A DNA stretch of 64,000 nucleotides from Nitrosomonas sp. (GCA_019635215.1 JAHBZZ010000013.1:21511-85510); one strand, 5' to 3'; counted from the first letter of the stretch, positions 45,934 through 54,372 are shown. Translations and numbers: made by a program. Notes: generated from the sequence alone by a model not told the origin.

Positions 45934-47190
45934 CTACCCATTGTTTGCAAACCTGCCGGGCACATTGCGTACCGTCGGCACAAATCCCGTGCTTTCTGCA
46001 ACGCCAAGATCGATTTCAACTCCCTTGGTCAGTACGATTTCAACCACGCGGCCGGCATCGATCTCCAGTATCGGGAACATTTGATCCGCGAGGTTGAGAT
46101 AGTAGTTGGAGATGCGATCCAGTGAGCGGCCAATACCAGCGCCGATGCCTGCCTGAAATTGCTGTCTGGTTCCGCCCCGGATCGCGCCAACTGCACCCAG
46201 TGGGCTGGCCCCAATAAACATGGCACTTTGCTGCAGGCCGCGACCCGCACCGGATAGCACACCTGCCATCAAGGCGTTTGCAATAGCCTGTCCGCGCTTG
46301 CTCACCAGACGGCCGCGCATACCGGTTTTACCGTCTTCACCGACGATATAACCCTTCACGGGTATGTCAATGGACTTGCCGTTGCGCAAGGTACAGGACA
46401 AGGATTCAAGCCGCGAATAGGCCCGCTCCGAACTGATGTCGCCATAGGCCGAACCGATCATGAAGCATTCCTTGAGTTTGCCTCGGTACTGATTCGGTAA
46501 AAATGCATCGTTTTGCACACGCAATAGCACCGGCATTGGATTGTTCTGCGCCTGCCCACCGGTTGGCGCATCCAGACCGCCAAGCAGAACCGAGCGCATG
46601 AATGAGCCCGATGGAATGTAGGTGGTGTTTTTGCTGGCTGTTTCAGGGTCGTTGCTCACAGATACCTGACTGACCTCGAATACTGCAATGCCTGGTTTCT
46701 TTTGTTCTGAGCCCATAATTGGCGGCGGCAGTAATTCGGATTGTGTATCCATAGCATACGGTTGTGGCAACGCCTGGATGGGTGGTGGCGGCAATGTTTC
46801 CGTTACCGGTTCCGGTTCGGTTTCCCTATCCTTAAATCCAAAAAAGCCGGAAACCTGTTCAGGGGTGTCTTTTTGCTGGTGCAGTTCGACTTCATTGAGT
46901 TTTGTTCTCAACGCATCAATAGTCGCTTCCATATCACGCAATTGCTGCGAGGATTGCGTCATCCATACATCGCGTGGATCGACATGTGCGCCGGGTGCTG
47001 CAATATTACGCATCGTTTGCTGTTCTACCTTCGCCTGCGGCAGCATCGGCGTCTGGTTCTCCCATAAAAAGACGCTGCCAAAGACAATGCCCATGAACAC
47101 GCTGCCCAGCACCAGCAACAGCAGATACTGCTTTGCCCTGGGAGTCATGCGCTTTAACTGGTCCATCCATGCGGTCGCGTTCGGCTTCAC
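45934..47190 (-). CDS. traB: TraB (VirB10-like) channel protein
   Basis: 418 residues. An inner-membrane helix (residues 19-44) is followed by a coiled coil (SQQLRDMEATIDALRTKLNE), a Pro-rich linker and the C-terminal beta-barrel domain (YIPSGSFMRSVLLGGLDAPT, SLSCTLRNGKSIDIPVKGYI, GIGAGIGRSLDRISNYYL). It spans both membranes. Overlaps traK by ATGA. Confidence 0.95.
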   Translation of the reverse strand: MKPNATAWMDQLKRMTPRAKQYLLLLVLGSVFMGIVFGSVFLWENQTPMLPQAKVEQQTMRNIAAPGAHVDPRDVWMTQSSQQLRDMEATIDALRTKLNEVELHQQKDTPEQVSGFFGFKDRETEPEPVTETLPPPPIQALPQPYAMDTQSELLPPPIMGSEQKKPGIAVFEVSQVSVSNDPETASKNTTYIPSGSFMRSVLLGGLDAPTGGQAQNNPMPVLLRVQNDAFLPNQYRGKLKECFMIGSAYGDISSERAYSRLESLSCTLRNGKSIDIPVKGYIVGEDGKTGMRGRLVSKRGQAIANALMAGVLSGAGRGLQQSAMFIGASPLGAVGAIRGGTRQQFQAGIGAGIGRSLDRISNYYLNLADQMFPILEIDAGRVVEIVLTKGVEIDLGVAESTGFVPTVRNVPGRFANNG

Positions 47191-47879
47191 TGCGCATTCT
47201 CCGAAATGATATAGACAAAGGTTGATTGTGCCGGTTGTAATTTTGGCTGCTCTATCGATATGGCCAGCACGCCTTTACGGTACAGCTCCCGCTCATCAAT
47301 GACCATCGCCGAAGGTGAGAGATTGGTCAGTTTGAATTTTTCGCCACGGAAATGACCGCTGGCGACTTTGACCAGTACGAATAAGCTGTCTTGCCACAAT
47401 GGGATAACCTGATTCTCCTGACGCGCTTCGATGCCGCTGCCCTGGCTTGACGATTCAAGCGCCAGCAGATATTGCTTGATGGCTTTATTACGCGGCATGT
47501 CATGGTTTAACCCCAACACGTCGACTTTGCGTTCATCTTCGCCGCCAATCACGATGGTGTCGGCAAATCCGTCAATGATCGTCAGCGCCAACCGCCAGGT
47601 GCGGTTTAATTCATCGAGCACAAACAGATTGATCCGTGTCTGCTCCGTATCCGCTTTTATGTATGCAGTACCAGTGTCGGCATCCGGTATCACCATAAAT
47701 TCTTCCTCGGTGCCGAATATTCGGCGGATACGCTGACCTTCAACACGGATGAGCGTGAGTTCGGTTCGGGATATGTTTGCCTGTAACAGATCGTCCGGTG
47801 TGCCGCGCAACATTTGCGCCGCCACTGCGCTGGACAGGTCAAGACTGGCCAGCAGCAGGATCGCCAAAAATATTCTCAT
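47187..47879 (-). CDS. traK: TraK (VirB9-like) secretin-type channel protein
   Basis: 230 residues from ATG 47879, eight bases after AAGGA; a longer frame upstream overlaps traE unnecessarily. Signal peptide to about residue 22. ISRTELTLIRVEGQRIRRIFG at the start and SGHFRGEKFKLTNLSPSAMV are TraK family features. Periplasmic and outer-membrane ring component. Confidence 0.94.
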   Translation of the reverse strand: MRIFLAILLLASLDLSSAVAAQMLRGTPDDLLQANISRTELTLIRVEGQRIRRIFGTEEEFMVIPDADTGTAYIKADTEQTRINLFVLDELNRTWRLALTIIDGFADTIVIGGEDERKVDVLGLNHDMPRNKAIKQYLLALESSSQGSGIEARQENQVIPLWQDSLFVLVKVASGHFRGEKFKLTNLSPSAMVIDERELYRKGVLAISIEQPKLQPAQSTFVYIISENAQ

Positions 47880-48432
47880 GGGATGTTTCCTTGAAATCAG
47901 ATACATAAAGTCTGCCGTTCATATACTTGAACGCAATCATGAACGTTGCGTTTCGCTCGCCTGCCTTTTTGTCCGAAACCCAGGTATACAGCGTGCCGGA
48001 CAACGCCACGCGCAAATTGATGTTGTCCGGCGTGATGTTATTGACTGCAAATTGTGATGATGCACCGTTACGTTTGAGAAACGCTGCGCGTGAATGCATT
48101 TCAGTTTGCAGACGGCCATACTCGGCGGGATTACCATACTTCAAGAACAATTCATTCTGGTAATCCACGCCCAGTGGGGTCACATTGAGTGCCAGCCCCG
48201 TGTACCAGTACGCCATTTCTTCCAGGTATTCGCTTGAAACAGCGCTGCGGGACACCCAGAAGCTTTGCTTGATCTCAGGCGGCACCAGGGTGATTTTTTC
48301 TGAATCGATCAGCTTTTGTATCAAGATACCCTCGACCACGCAGACGATGACCAGAAAAACAACCAGCAGGCGCATAAAGCGGATTTCACTGTTGGCGTTA
48401 TCGCGTTCGGATTGATATTGTTTGAATAACAT
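47839..48432 (-). CDS. traE: TraE (VirB5/8-like) pilus assembly protein
   Basis: 197 residues from ATG 48432. One membrane helix (LLVVFLVIVCVVEGILI) near the N-terminus, then a periplasmic NTF2/VirB8-like fold including LVPPEIKQSFWVS and a SGTLYTWVSDKK strand. The longer frame to 48507 would run into traL and is not used. The 3' end overlaps traK by 41 bases. Confidence 0.92.
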   Translation of the reverse strand: MLFKQYQSERDNANSEIRFMRLLVVFLVIVCVVEGILIQKLIDSEKITLVPPEIKQSFWVSRSAVSSEYLEEMAYWYTGLALNVTPLGVDYQNELFLKYGNPAEYGRLQTEMHSRAAFLKRNGASSQFAVNNITPDNINLRVALSGTLYTWVSDKKAGERNATFMIAFKYMNGRLYVSDFKETSHENIFGDPAAGQS

Positions 48433-48434
48433 GA

Positions 48435-48731
48435 TTAACCCAAGAAATAACGCTGACTGGATGGCGGTGTTGTGCGCGTTTTGACAAAGAAGCGACTCGG
48501 CAGCCACCAGTACAGCGTATGTATGGCAAAATTAGGGTGTTTTCCGGCTTTTAACCGGCCGTATTGCCAGGCCATGACTGTTCCGATCAATGCACCAAAA
48601 AACATGGCATCTGCGACAATGCCGATAGCGGTCAGCATTACCATCAACACCAGCTGGTCGATTTCCCACCACAGGAAACGCTCCCGCGTATCCAGTGATG
48701 CCGGGATATATCCTGATTCTTCACCATTCAT
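48435..48731 (-). CDS. traL: TraL pilus assembly protein
   Basis: 98 residues, VirB3-like. YIPASLDTRERFLWWEIDQL, then two membrane helices (LVLMVMLTAIGIVADAMFF and the AIHTLYWWLPSRFF region) match TraL. Inner membrane, acting with TraE and TraC. Two bases separate its stop from the traE start. Confidence 0.92.
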   Translation of the reverse strand: MNGEESGYIPASLDTRERFLWWEIDQLVLMVMLTAIGIVADAMFFGALIGTVMAWQYGRLKAGKHPNFAIHTLYWWLPSRFFVKTRTTPPSSQRYFLG

Positions 48732-48751
48732 CGCATGGTTCCTTAAAAAGG

Positions 48752-49051
48752 TTATACCGTTGCCGTCATGATGCCAACGATGATGCCTGGCGAATAATTC
48801 AGGAATATGGCAAAGCCGATGCCAGCGAGAATCGGAATCGGATTGACACGCGCCAGTGAAAAGATCGCGCCCAGGGCCACCGCAGCCAATGCCGCAGCCT
48901 TACCGCCAAAACCCTGCACGATGCCCTGAATCCAGGTAAACAGTGTTTGGAATTCAGTTCCGGTAGACGCTGCCATGCTGCCCGTTGAAAACAGCAACAG
49001 CGTTGCGGTAACAATAGCGGTCAATAACATGTTTTTTTGTAGTTGAGTCAT
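48752..49051 (-). CDS. traA: TraA-type conjugative pilin
   Basis: 99 residues from ATG 49051, behind GGAGAAATCACC; an upstream extension is rejected. A long leader ends at SMAAS, giving a mature pilin of about 70 residues with two hydrophobic helices (AAALAAVALGAIFSLARV, IPILAGIGFAIFLNYSPG). Located directly before traL as in F. The S26 peptidase at 32222-32704 may process it. Confidence 0.85.
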   Translation of the reverse strand: MTQLQKNMLLTAIVTATLLLFSTGSMAASTGTEFQTLFTWIQGIVQGFGGKAAALAAVALGAIFSLARVNPIPILAGIGFAIFLNYSPGIIVGIMTATV

Positions 49052-49107
49052 GGTGATTTCTCCTTGTGAATAGTAACTGTGTGATACACATCCGGAACAA
49101 CAGCCGG

Positions 49108-49311
49108 TCAAGCCTTGACCGGTTGTTTTTGCAGTTGCGTATGCGCAATAATGGATTTGATCATCCAGCCGATACCAAGCCCGATGGCGATACCGCCCAG
49201 ATGCGCATAAAACCCTTTGTCGAGTATTGATCCCGGCAAGAAAAACCCCATTGCCAGAAACGCCGCTGCAATCAACAAATCATTCAGACATGCTTTAGTT
49301 CGAGGAATCAT
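49108..49311 (-). CDS. Small membrane protein between OmpA-like and pilin genes
   Basis: 67 residues, two hydrophobic helices (LLIAAAFLAMGFFLPGSIL and HLGGIAIGLGIGWMIKSII) with a short basic tail. Unnamed. Close spacing on both sides puts it in the transfer operon. The double-helix layout makes it a possible pilin chaperone or TraQ substitute; speculative. Confidence 0.6.
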   Translation of the reverse strand: MIPRTKACLNDLLIAAAFLAMGFFLPGSILDKGFYAHLGGIAIGLGIGWMIKSIIAHTQLQKQPVKA

Positions 49312-49325
49312 GATGTTTCTCCTTG

Positions 49326-49898
49326 TTAAAAATGAACTTCAACGCGCCGGTTCATGGCACGCCCTGCTTCCGTGTCATTGGATGCCTTGTAGCAGCATTT
49401 GCCTCTGGCTTCGATTGTGACCGGATGATGGATGCCGCGTGATTTGAGCCATGCGGCCACCGACTCAGCCCGCGAGCGGGCCAGCCATTTGTTGTACTGA
49501 AGGCTTCCCGTACTGTCGGTATAGCCTTCAATGCGAATCATGTTCGTGTATTGTTGCTGCAGTAACTTTAGGATTTCCTCAAGCTGGTTCATGCCTGTTT
49601 TAGGATTGCTTTGGCCAAAGCTGAAATTGACGATGACAGGACTTGCAGGACGTAAGCGGTTACTGTGTTTTTGATTGTCAATTGAAACAGTACTGTTCGG
49701 ATGTGCTGGAAGACTATTCACGCGCGTTTTAGGTGTCGGGTTAAAGCAAGTATCCCCCGCATCACAAATGCGCCAGTATTCGTTCATCCATGCAATACCG
49801 TAATTGCGTTTTGCGGGTAATTCAGTCCAGGGTTCGATAGGCGTGTCAGGGGTTGCGCATCCGGTCAGGGCCAACAGTATCCAGTGACGCAGTTTCAT
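49326..49898 (-). CDS. OmpA-family lipoprotein
   Basis: 190 residues. Lipobox LTGC (Cys14) and a C-terminal OmpA-like peptidoglycan-binding domain: IEGYTDSTGSLQYNKWLARSR, AAWLKSRGI and AGRAMNRRVEVHF. It should anchor the transfer channel to peptidoglycan. Many MPF-F elements of the SXT type carry such a gene near traA. It abuts the transglycosylase gene (start and stop share a base). Confidence 0.85.
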   Translation of the reverse strand: MKLRHWILLALTGCATPDTPIEPWTELPAKRNYGIAWMNEYWRICDAGDTCFNPTPKTRVNSLPAHPNSTVSIDNQKHSNRLRPASPVIVNFSFGQSNPKTGMNQLEEILKLLQQQYTNMIRIEGYTDSTGSLQYNKWLARSRAESVAAWLKSRGIHHPVTIEARGKCCYKASNDTEAGRAMNRRVEVHF

Positions 49899-50317
49899 TA
49901 GTACGCTCCCATTAGTCTCAACGCATTGACAACTTTTTTGGCATAGAGACGGCGTTTATCCGGTGATCTGGCGTTGTATGCGCCTATCGCATCCCAGCTA
50001 TAGCCCATGCGTTGAATATTGCCAGCAAGCACCCAAGCGCCAACATGCGTATTAATGCACGGATCGAACAAGGATTGTTCGGTGATGCCGTAGGTTTTTA
50101 ATGTCGGCAGCCAGCGGCTGTTGATCTGCATATGGCCGATGTCATGGCTGCCATTTTTGTTGCTGCGATTGATGGCATTGGGGTTGCCGTTTGATTCAAC
50201 CCTGGATATCGCTTTCAGTAATTCAGGGTTGAGTTTGTACCGTGCAGCAGCTTCTTCAAAACACGCCGCTTGCAGCGAAACAGGCAATAATAAAATGATT
50301 CCCCATAGCGTTTTCAT
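49898..50317 (-). CDS. Lytic transglycosylase (VirB1-like)
   Basis: 139 residues with a signal peptide (1-17). Slt fold: YKLNPELLKAISRVESNGNP with catalytic Glu41, GHMQINSRWLPTL, and GAWVLAGNIQRMG with WDAIGAYNA. It opens peptidoglycan locally for channel assembly. First gene of the 13-kb tra operon; an operator-promoter sits 44 bases upstream. Confidence 0.92.
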   Translation of the reverse strand: MKTLWGIILLLPVSLQAACFEEAAARYKLNPELLKAISRVESNGNPNAINRSNKNGSHDIGHMQINSRWLPTLKTYGITEQSLFDPCINTHVGAWVLAGNIQRMGYSWDAIGAYNARSPDKRRLYAKKVVNALRLMGAY

Positions 50318-50331
50318 GCAAGCTATGATAC

Positions 50332-50381
50332 AAAAATAGTTTCTTAAAAATAGCGCACTTAAGGAACAAATTTTGCTCTTT
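50332..50381 (-). promoter_or_regulatory. Element-wide operator/promoter, copy B (tra operon 1)
   Basis: AAGGAACA-AATTT-TGCTCTTT (50361-50381), a slightly decayed palindrome. Read on the minus strand it is followed by CTATTTTTAAGAAA and, 30 bases after the palindrome, TATCAT as -10, just ahead of the transglycosylase start. Confidence 0.65.
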
Positions 50382-50472
50382 AAGTGACTTTTTTAACTGC
50401 ATTTTTATATCAAAATGAAATGTTGATACCGCGCATGACTTTCTATCAATCCAATGAATGAAGGAGTGCTTC

Positions 50473-50742
50473 ATGAATTGCAAAAAAACCCGATTTCGGC
50501 CTGGTGTTTTTGTCCCAGCAGAGATAGCAATTTTGCTATCCCTTATACATGAACAGGCGTTTGCTTCAACCGGCCCATTACCTTATGAAAGCTGGTTAAT
50601 TCATTTCGTACATGGAATAACAGGCACTTTACCCGCTACGTTATCTATAATTGGAATCGTCGCACTAGGTTTAATTTTAATTTTTAGGGATGATGTTAAT
50701 GCGTTTTTCCGGTTGTTACTTGCTATCTTACTGGTTATTTAA
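50473..50742 (+). CDS. VirB2/TrbC-type pilin-like protein
   Basis: 89 residues from ATG 50473, six bases after AAGGAG. Residues 1-36 look like a long signal sequence (PAEIAILLSLIHEQAFAS). The rest (SWLIHFVHGITGTLPATLSI, IVALGLILIFRDDVNAFF, LLLAILLVI) has the two-helix layout of VirB2/TrbC pilins. It is transcribed alone, divergent from the tra operon, and so would be a second pilin candidate beside TraA. Confidence 0.6.
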   Translation: MNCKKTRFRPGVFVPAEIAILLSLIHEQAFASTGPLPYESWLIHFVHGITGTLPATLSIIGIVALGLILIFRDDVNAFFRLLLAILLVI

Positions 50743-50907
50743 ATGTTAGTTTCGTTTGTTAATGTGTTTCAGAGCTATTTTATTCAGGGGGCAGTAATTT
50801 AGAAAAAACACCGCTGTCAGCTAATTTTAATTATGAAATATATTGATTAATTGAGCGTTTCTGGTTAGATTAGCAACCAACTTCAACCACTAACTGGAGC
50901 GTATTCC

Positions 50908-51243
50908 ATGAACAAAACCGAACTCATTGATGCCATTGCAACCCGCTCAAATACCACCAAAGCGCAAACAGCTACCATGCTCAATGGATTGATCGAGATT
51001 GTTCAGAAAGAACTGGCTGGCGGAAATAGTGTTCAGTTAATCGGCTTTGGCTCGTTTTCTGTAACCAAACGTGCTGCGCGGGAAGGCCGCAATCCGGCAA
51101 ATGGCAGTCCGATGAAAATCCCTGCCAAGAAGGTTGTGAAGTTTAAAGCAGGCAAGGCATTGGTTGATTCAACAGCTTCCGGAAAAATGCCAAGTACGGC
51201 CAAATCCGCGAAACCGGTTAAAAAGGCTGTCAAAAAGAAATAG
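50908..51243 (+). CDS. HU-family nucleoid protein with basic tail
   Basis: 111 residues. The HU/IHF fold is complete: MNKTELIDAIATRSNTTKAQ, VQLIGFGSFSVTKRAAREGRN (beta-arm, with NP turn), IPAKKVVKFKAGKAL. The tail of about 20 residues is Lys/Ala/Ser-rich (AKSAKPVKKAVKKK), longer than E. coli HU. Independent transcription (GGAG site at 50898) and a stem-loop after the stop. It probably compacts or helps replicate the element. Confidence 0.92.
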   Translation: MNKTELIDAIATRSNTTKAQTATMLNGLIEIVQKELAGGNSVQLIGFGSFSVTKRAAREGRNPANGSPMKIPAKKVVKFKAGKALVDSTASGKMPSTAKSAKPVKKAVKKK

Positions 51244-51273
51244 CTTTAATCTGAAGGGTTTTCTTGAAGAGTT

Positions 51274-51307
51274 CCCAGGAAATCTAAAAAGGGAGCGATT
51301 TCCTGGG
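51274..51307 (+). terminator. Stem-loop downstream of HU gene
   Basis: CCCAGGAAATC at 51274-51284 pairs perfectly with GATTTCCTGGG at 51297-51307 (11 base pairs, 12-base loop). No T-run follows, so it may be a transcript-stabilising hairpin or a bidirectional terminator. Confidence 0.55.
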
Positions 51308-51468
51308 GATGGTGCTTCTGTCATAAATTTCAATCTTTGTTAATAGGCTTTTAAACCTACAATAGATTTATCGGCGATAAGAATTGTTTCTTAATAGTTA
51401 AACTTCATAACTAACCGACCGTGGTCAGCAATCATCCTGGCAGTTAATTCCGCCGTGAATGATTATGT

Positions 51469-51655
51469 CTACAATCCCAGCTCACTATGCGACCCAAGGC
51501 GCACAAGCTGCAGCACTTCATCATCAGGTTTGCGATAAATTTAAACCAAGCCTGGCTTGATGTGGCAATCTCTGCAATCTTGCCATTCCCCCGTAAGCGC
51601 GTGTTCTCTATATTTTCCCAACTCCATCAAATTCAACCATATTGGACTACATCGT
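51469..51655 (-). pseudogene. YafQ-type (RelE superfamily) toxin remnant
   Basis: Minus-strand frame reading LNLMELGKYREHALTGEWQD, CRDCHIKPGLV, stop, IYRKPDDEVLQLVRLGSHSEL. This follows the YafQ consensus (HALTGxWxxxRDCHIxPDxLLIY...LxRxGSHSxL). An in-frame TAA replaces the position between LV and IY, the N-terminus is missing and no antitoxin is seen. A dead toxin-antitoxin module. Confidence 0.7.
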
Positions 51656-51862
51656 AGCACAACGTAGGTCTGCTTTACACAGACCGTACAAAGATTGCAG
51701 CAGAAGGTATTACAACCGATGAAATGAGACTAATCAAATCGTTAAAAGCTCAGATTCTAATGTCGCTGAATTCATAGCGGTATCGATTGAATTATCAATG
51801 ACGGGATTTCAATCGTTGGATTAGAGTAGAGAAATCTGCAATTTGAAACGATGGTGGTTTTT

Positions 51863-52072
51863 TTAGGATTGCTCCGTTGACAGAAGCAGATTTACTTCGA
51901 TTGTTTCATCTTCCTCAGTATTCCATAAGCCTTCACGCAACATCTTGTTACGCTTTGCAGTGCGTTCCTGAATGATGCGTACACGATTCAACCGTTCCTG
52001 AAGTGACGGTATTAACGGAACCACGTTTATTGCAGAATCTGTCCCTTTAGACTTTTCATATAGATAACGATC
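51863..52072 (-). pseudogene. Orphan C-terminal fragment, unknown family
   Basis: Open for about 69 codons between stops, with protein-like composition (VVPLIPSLQERLNRVRIIQE, TAKRNKMLREGLWNTEEDE) but no start codon at the beginning. It looks like the tail of a deleted gene. I do not recognise it. The rest of 51244-52186 shows no further gene. Confidence 0.35.
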
Positions 52073-52186
52073 TCAATTGATAAATTGAATACAATGCAAT
52101 ATAAATACTATTGTGAGATAAAGCAAGTGTTATTCCCGCAACGATTTGGCATCACATATTCTTTATCTGTTTTTGCTGTAAGCTCA

Positions 52187-52612
52187 TTAATTCATATCGG
52201 CAAGCAGGTCCCTAATCATGAGTGTGAAGGGCTGTAAAATACCAACTAATCGGTTGGCTCTTTTTTCATCCAGCGCAATGTCTTTTTTGTTACGATAGAT
52301 GTTGATAACAGCAATTCGCGCTCCTTTCGCGTCCTTGATTGGCCAACTAATAATGCTGCGCCCCTTTTCTTCACGACTGTAAAATTCCCTGATTGAATTG
52401 ATTGCATCAGATGAAAAGCAACCTGTTTTCTCGCAAAATTCTGCAATAGCCTGGGCATCAGAAATAACACTGGGTTTGTCGGTTACGAAAGCGATTGGAG
52501 CACCGGGTAAATTTGGCAATGCGGTTCCTGTCAATTTCCCGCTCAATGTAACGCCCAAAGCGAATGGTTCGATTTCATCATCATAGGGAACCGAGCCAGA
52601 AGATACAATCAC
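52187..52612 (-). CDS. C-terminal half of a GAF domain (separate frame)
   Basis: 141 codons from GTG 52612. LSGKLTGTALPNLPGAPIAF, FVTDKPSVISDAQAIAEFC and GRSIISWPIKDAKGARIAVI, then INIYRNKKDI, form the second half of a GAF domain, the ligand-binding part. It overlaps the preceding gene at ATGTGA with a shift of frame. Either the two proteins are made by coupled translation, or one original gene was split by a frameshift; the join lies inside the domain, favouring the latter or a programmed shift. Confidence 0.55.
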   Translation of the reverse strand: MIVSSGSVPYDDEIEPFALGVTLSGKLTGTALPNLPGAPIAFVTDKPSVISDAQAIAEFCEKTGCFSSDAINSIREFYSREEKGRSIISWPIKDAKGARIAVINIYRNKKDIALDEKRANRLVGILQPFTLMIRDLLADMN

Positions 52613-53412
52613 ATTATTCGATGTAATTCAGTATCACGATAGGTCATCAACAAATCTAAATCAAGGATTCCGTCCACAGATTCGAAAGCCGTTTTTGCAT
52701 CGCTTGCAACGATAAACTTCGTATGCGAAAAAAGATTTGAAGCTTCAAAATTGTTGAGCTTTGCCAATTCTTCTCTGGACCGAAACAACATAATGTTGCC
52801 ACGATATATTGCACCATGCGGGCCAGAAATGAGTGTATTGTCCCATTGATTTGCCAGTGCGATCATGTTTGACAAAATAAACCTTGCCTGATTTCTACGA
52901 TCCCTGGCCAGGACAATAGCTCTCTTGGTGTCGTCATCACCCTCAGGTATTGGATATTCAGAAATCGCTTTTTGTTCAGTTACGTAATTATCACAATCCT
53001 GAATGGCTTTTGATAACGCATCCATAAAATCAACCGGCGGCATAGTTCCTAGCACACTTTTTAGATCAGTAATTTGTTTGGTAAGCGTATCCTGATCTAC
53101 TTTTCTGCGCATGTAGCGCTGAAATTGTTGAATTGCGAGAGATACTACAAATGTAATCAGCAATATCCAGAATATCGATGCGGAAACAGAGATATTGCTG
53201 GATATGATTTTCATGCCCCAGGTGTTGCTGGCAAAAGGAAAAGCGTCACGAATATTTGACGAATAAATCGACCCCACAAAACCAGTCAATAGACCAAGGA
53301 TGGGTACGAAAGCATCAAAAACCCAGCTTCTGGAATGATGCTCATAGTTCACAGATTTTGTTTTACTGCCAGCTTTTCTTGGGGCATTCATAAAGATTAT
53401 TGATGACCTCAA
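52609..53412 (-). CDS. Membrane protein with N-terminal half of a GAF domain
   Basis: 267 residues. Two membrane helices (WVFDAFVPILGLLTGFVGSI; ISVSASIFWILLITFVVSLA) are followed by a basic coiled-coil linker and the start of a GAF-like domain (LSNMIALANQWDNTLISGPH, YRGNIMLFRSREELAKL, ESVDGILDLDLLMTYRDTEL). The frame ends at TGA in the middle of the domain, and the rest is in the next gene. It would be a membrane sensor of the cargo region. The first ATG may be slightly downstream of the stated one. Confidence 0.55.
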   Translation of the reverse strand: MRSSIIFMNAPRKAGSKTKSVNYEHHSRSWVFDAFVPILGLLTGFVGSIYSSNIRDAFPFASNTWGMKIISSNISVSASIFWILLITFVVSLAIQQFQRYMRRKVDQDTLTKQITDLKSVLGTMPPVDFMDALSKAIQDCDNYVTEQKAISEYPIPEGDDDTKRAIVLARDRRNQARFILSNMIALANQWDNTLISGPHGAIYRGNIMLFRSREELAKLNNFEASNLFSHTKFIVASDAKTAFESVDGILDLDLLMTYRDTELHRIM

Positions 53413-53600
53413 GGACTATCCAAAAACACGAACAAATTTGACGATGATAAGATTATCGCTGCGTACGGCAACGCTGTTGACCCCTTATGGTTACTCATGA
53501 TCAAGTATTTTATCAAGTTGGCCACTTTTAATGTTGGAAGTTGTGTACTGCAACAGCCTGCAGTTACCTGAATTCTTATCATCACCCAGCTGACAATTAA

Positions 53601-54227
53601 CTATTCCCGAATAAATATCTGGAAATGTTGGCGATCAATTACATCGTAGTCAGCTGTCAACCGATACCCCGCAGACTCCATCTCGCGCCGGACATCTTCT
53701 TTTGCTGTACCATGACCGAGTTTTCCTGAGAAAAAGCCGTTTGGATGAAAATCCACAATCGCTACCCGCCCATTAGGTTTGAGATAACGAGTCAATGACT
53801 TAAAATAAGCTGTTCGGTCTTTCATATGATGGTAGGTGTTGCTACTAAACACGAAATCCACTGGTTCGGGAAGTTTCGCATCATTGGGTTCGGCCCGGAT
53901 TGGCAGCACATTGGTTATACCGCGCAATTTCATTTCCTTGCTGATAATATCCAATGCGGTGTCATTAATGTCAACGGCATACACCGTTCCTTCCGGCCCG
54001 ACCGCTTTCGCCAAATACCCGGCAAAATACCCCCCGCCCGCACCCAAGTCTGCCACCCGGGAGCTTGGCGCAATGGCAAGCTTGGCTACTACCAACTGCG
54101 GATTCTGCCATTCATCCCGTGCCGGATCGTTCATGCGCTGGTACACTGATTCTGTACAACCAGCGAGCCACAAACATACAATGAACATTACACACGTTTG
54201 CTGAGCACTGAATGCCGTGCAATTCAT
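53601..54227 (-). CDS. Lipoprotein-type class I SAM methyltransferase
   Basis: 208 residues from ATG 54227, which has AGGAG at good distance; a longer upstream frame has no support. The N-terminus is a lipoprotein signal (MFIVCLWLAGC). The Rossmann methyltransferase core is complete: VADLGAGGGYFAGYLAKAVG (motif I), YAVDIND, PVDFVFSSNTYHHM and GRVAIVDFHPNG. A methyltransferase exported as a lipoprotein is odd, since SAM is cytoplasmic. The type is known in Proteobacteria; the substrate is unknown. Confidence 0.75.
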   Translation of the reverse strand: MNCTAFSAQQTCVMFIVCLWLAGCTESVYQRMNDPARDEWQNPQLVVAKLAIAPSSRVADLGAGGGYFAGYLAKAVGPEGTVYAVDINDTALDIISKEMKLRGITNVLPIRAEPNDAKLPEPVDFVFSSNTYHHMKDRTAYFKSLTRYLKPNGRVAIVDFHPNGFFSGKLGHGTAKEDVRREMESAGYRLTADYDVIDRQHFQIFIRE

Positions 54228-54372
54228 GGTCGCTCCTATCTTGTTTACCCGAAGCTTTTTTCTTATGTCGATTATGTCATTACTGGTTGTAACCAACAAC
54301 ATCCTCCATGCCAGCCTGATTCAGGGAACGGCTTTTCCATCAACTGACAATTCAATTCCTACACAATATTTC

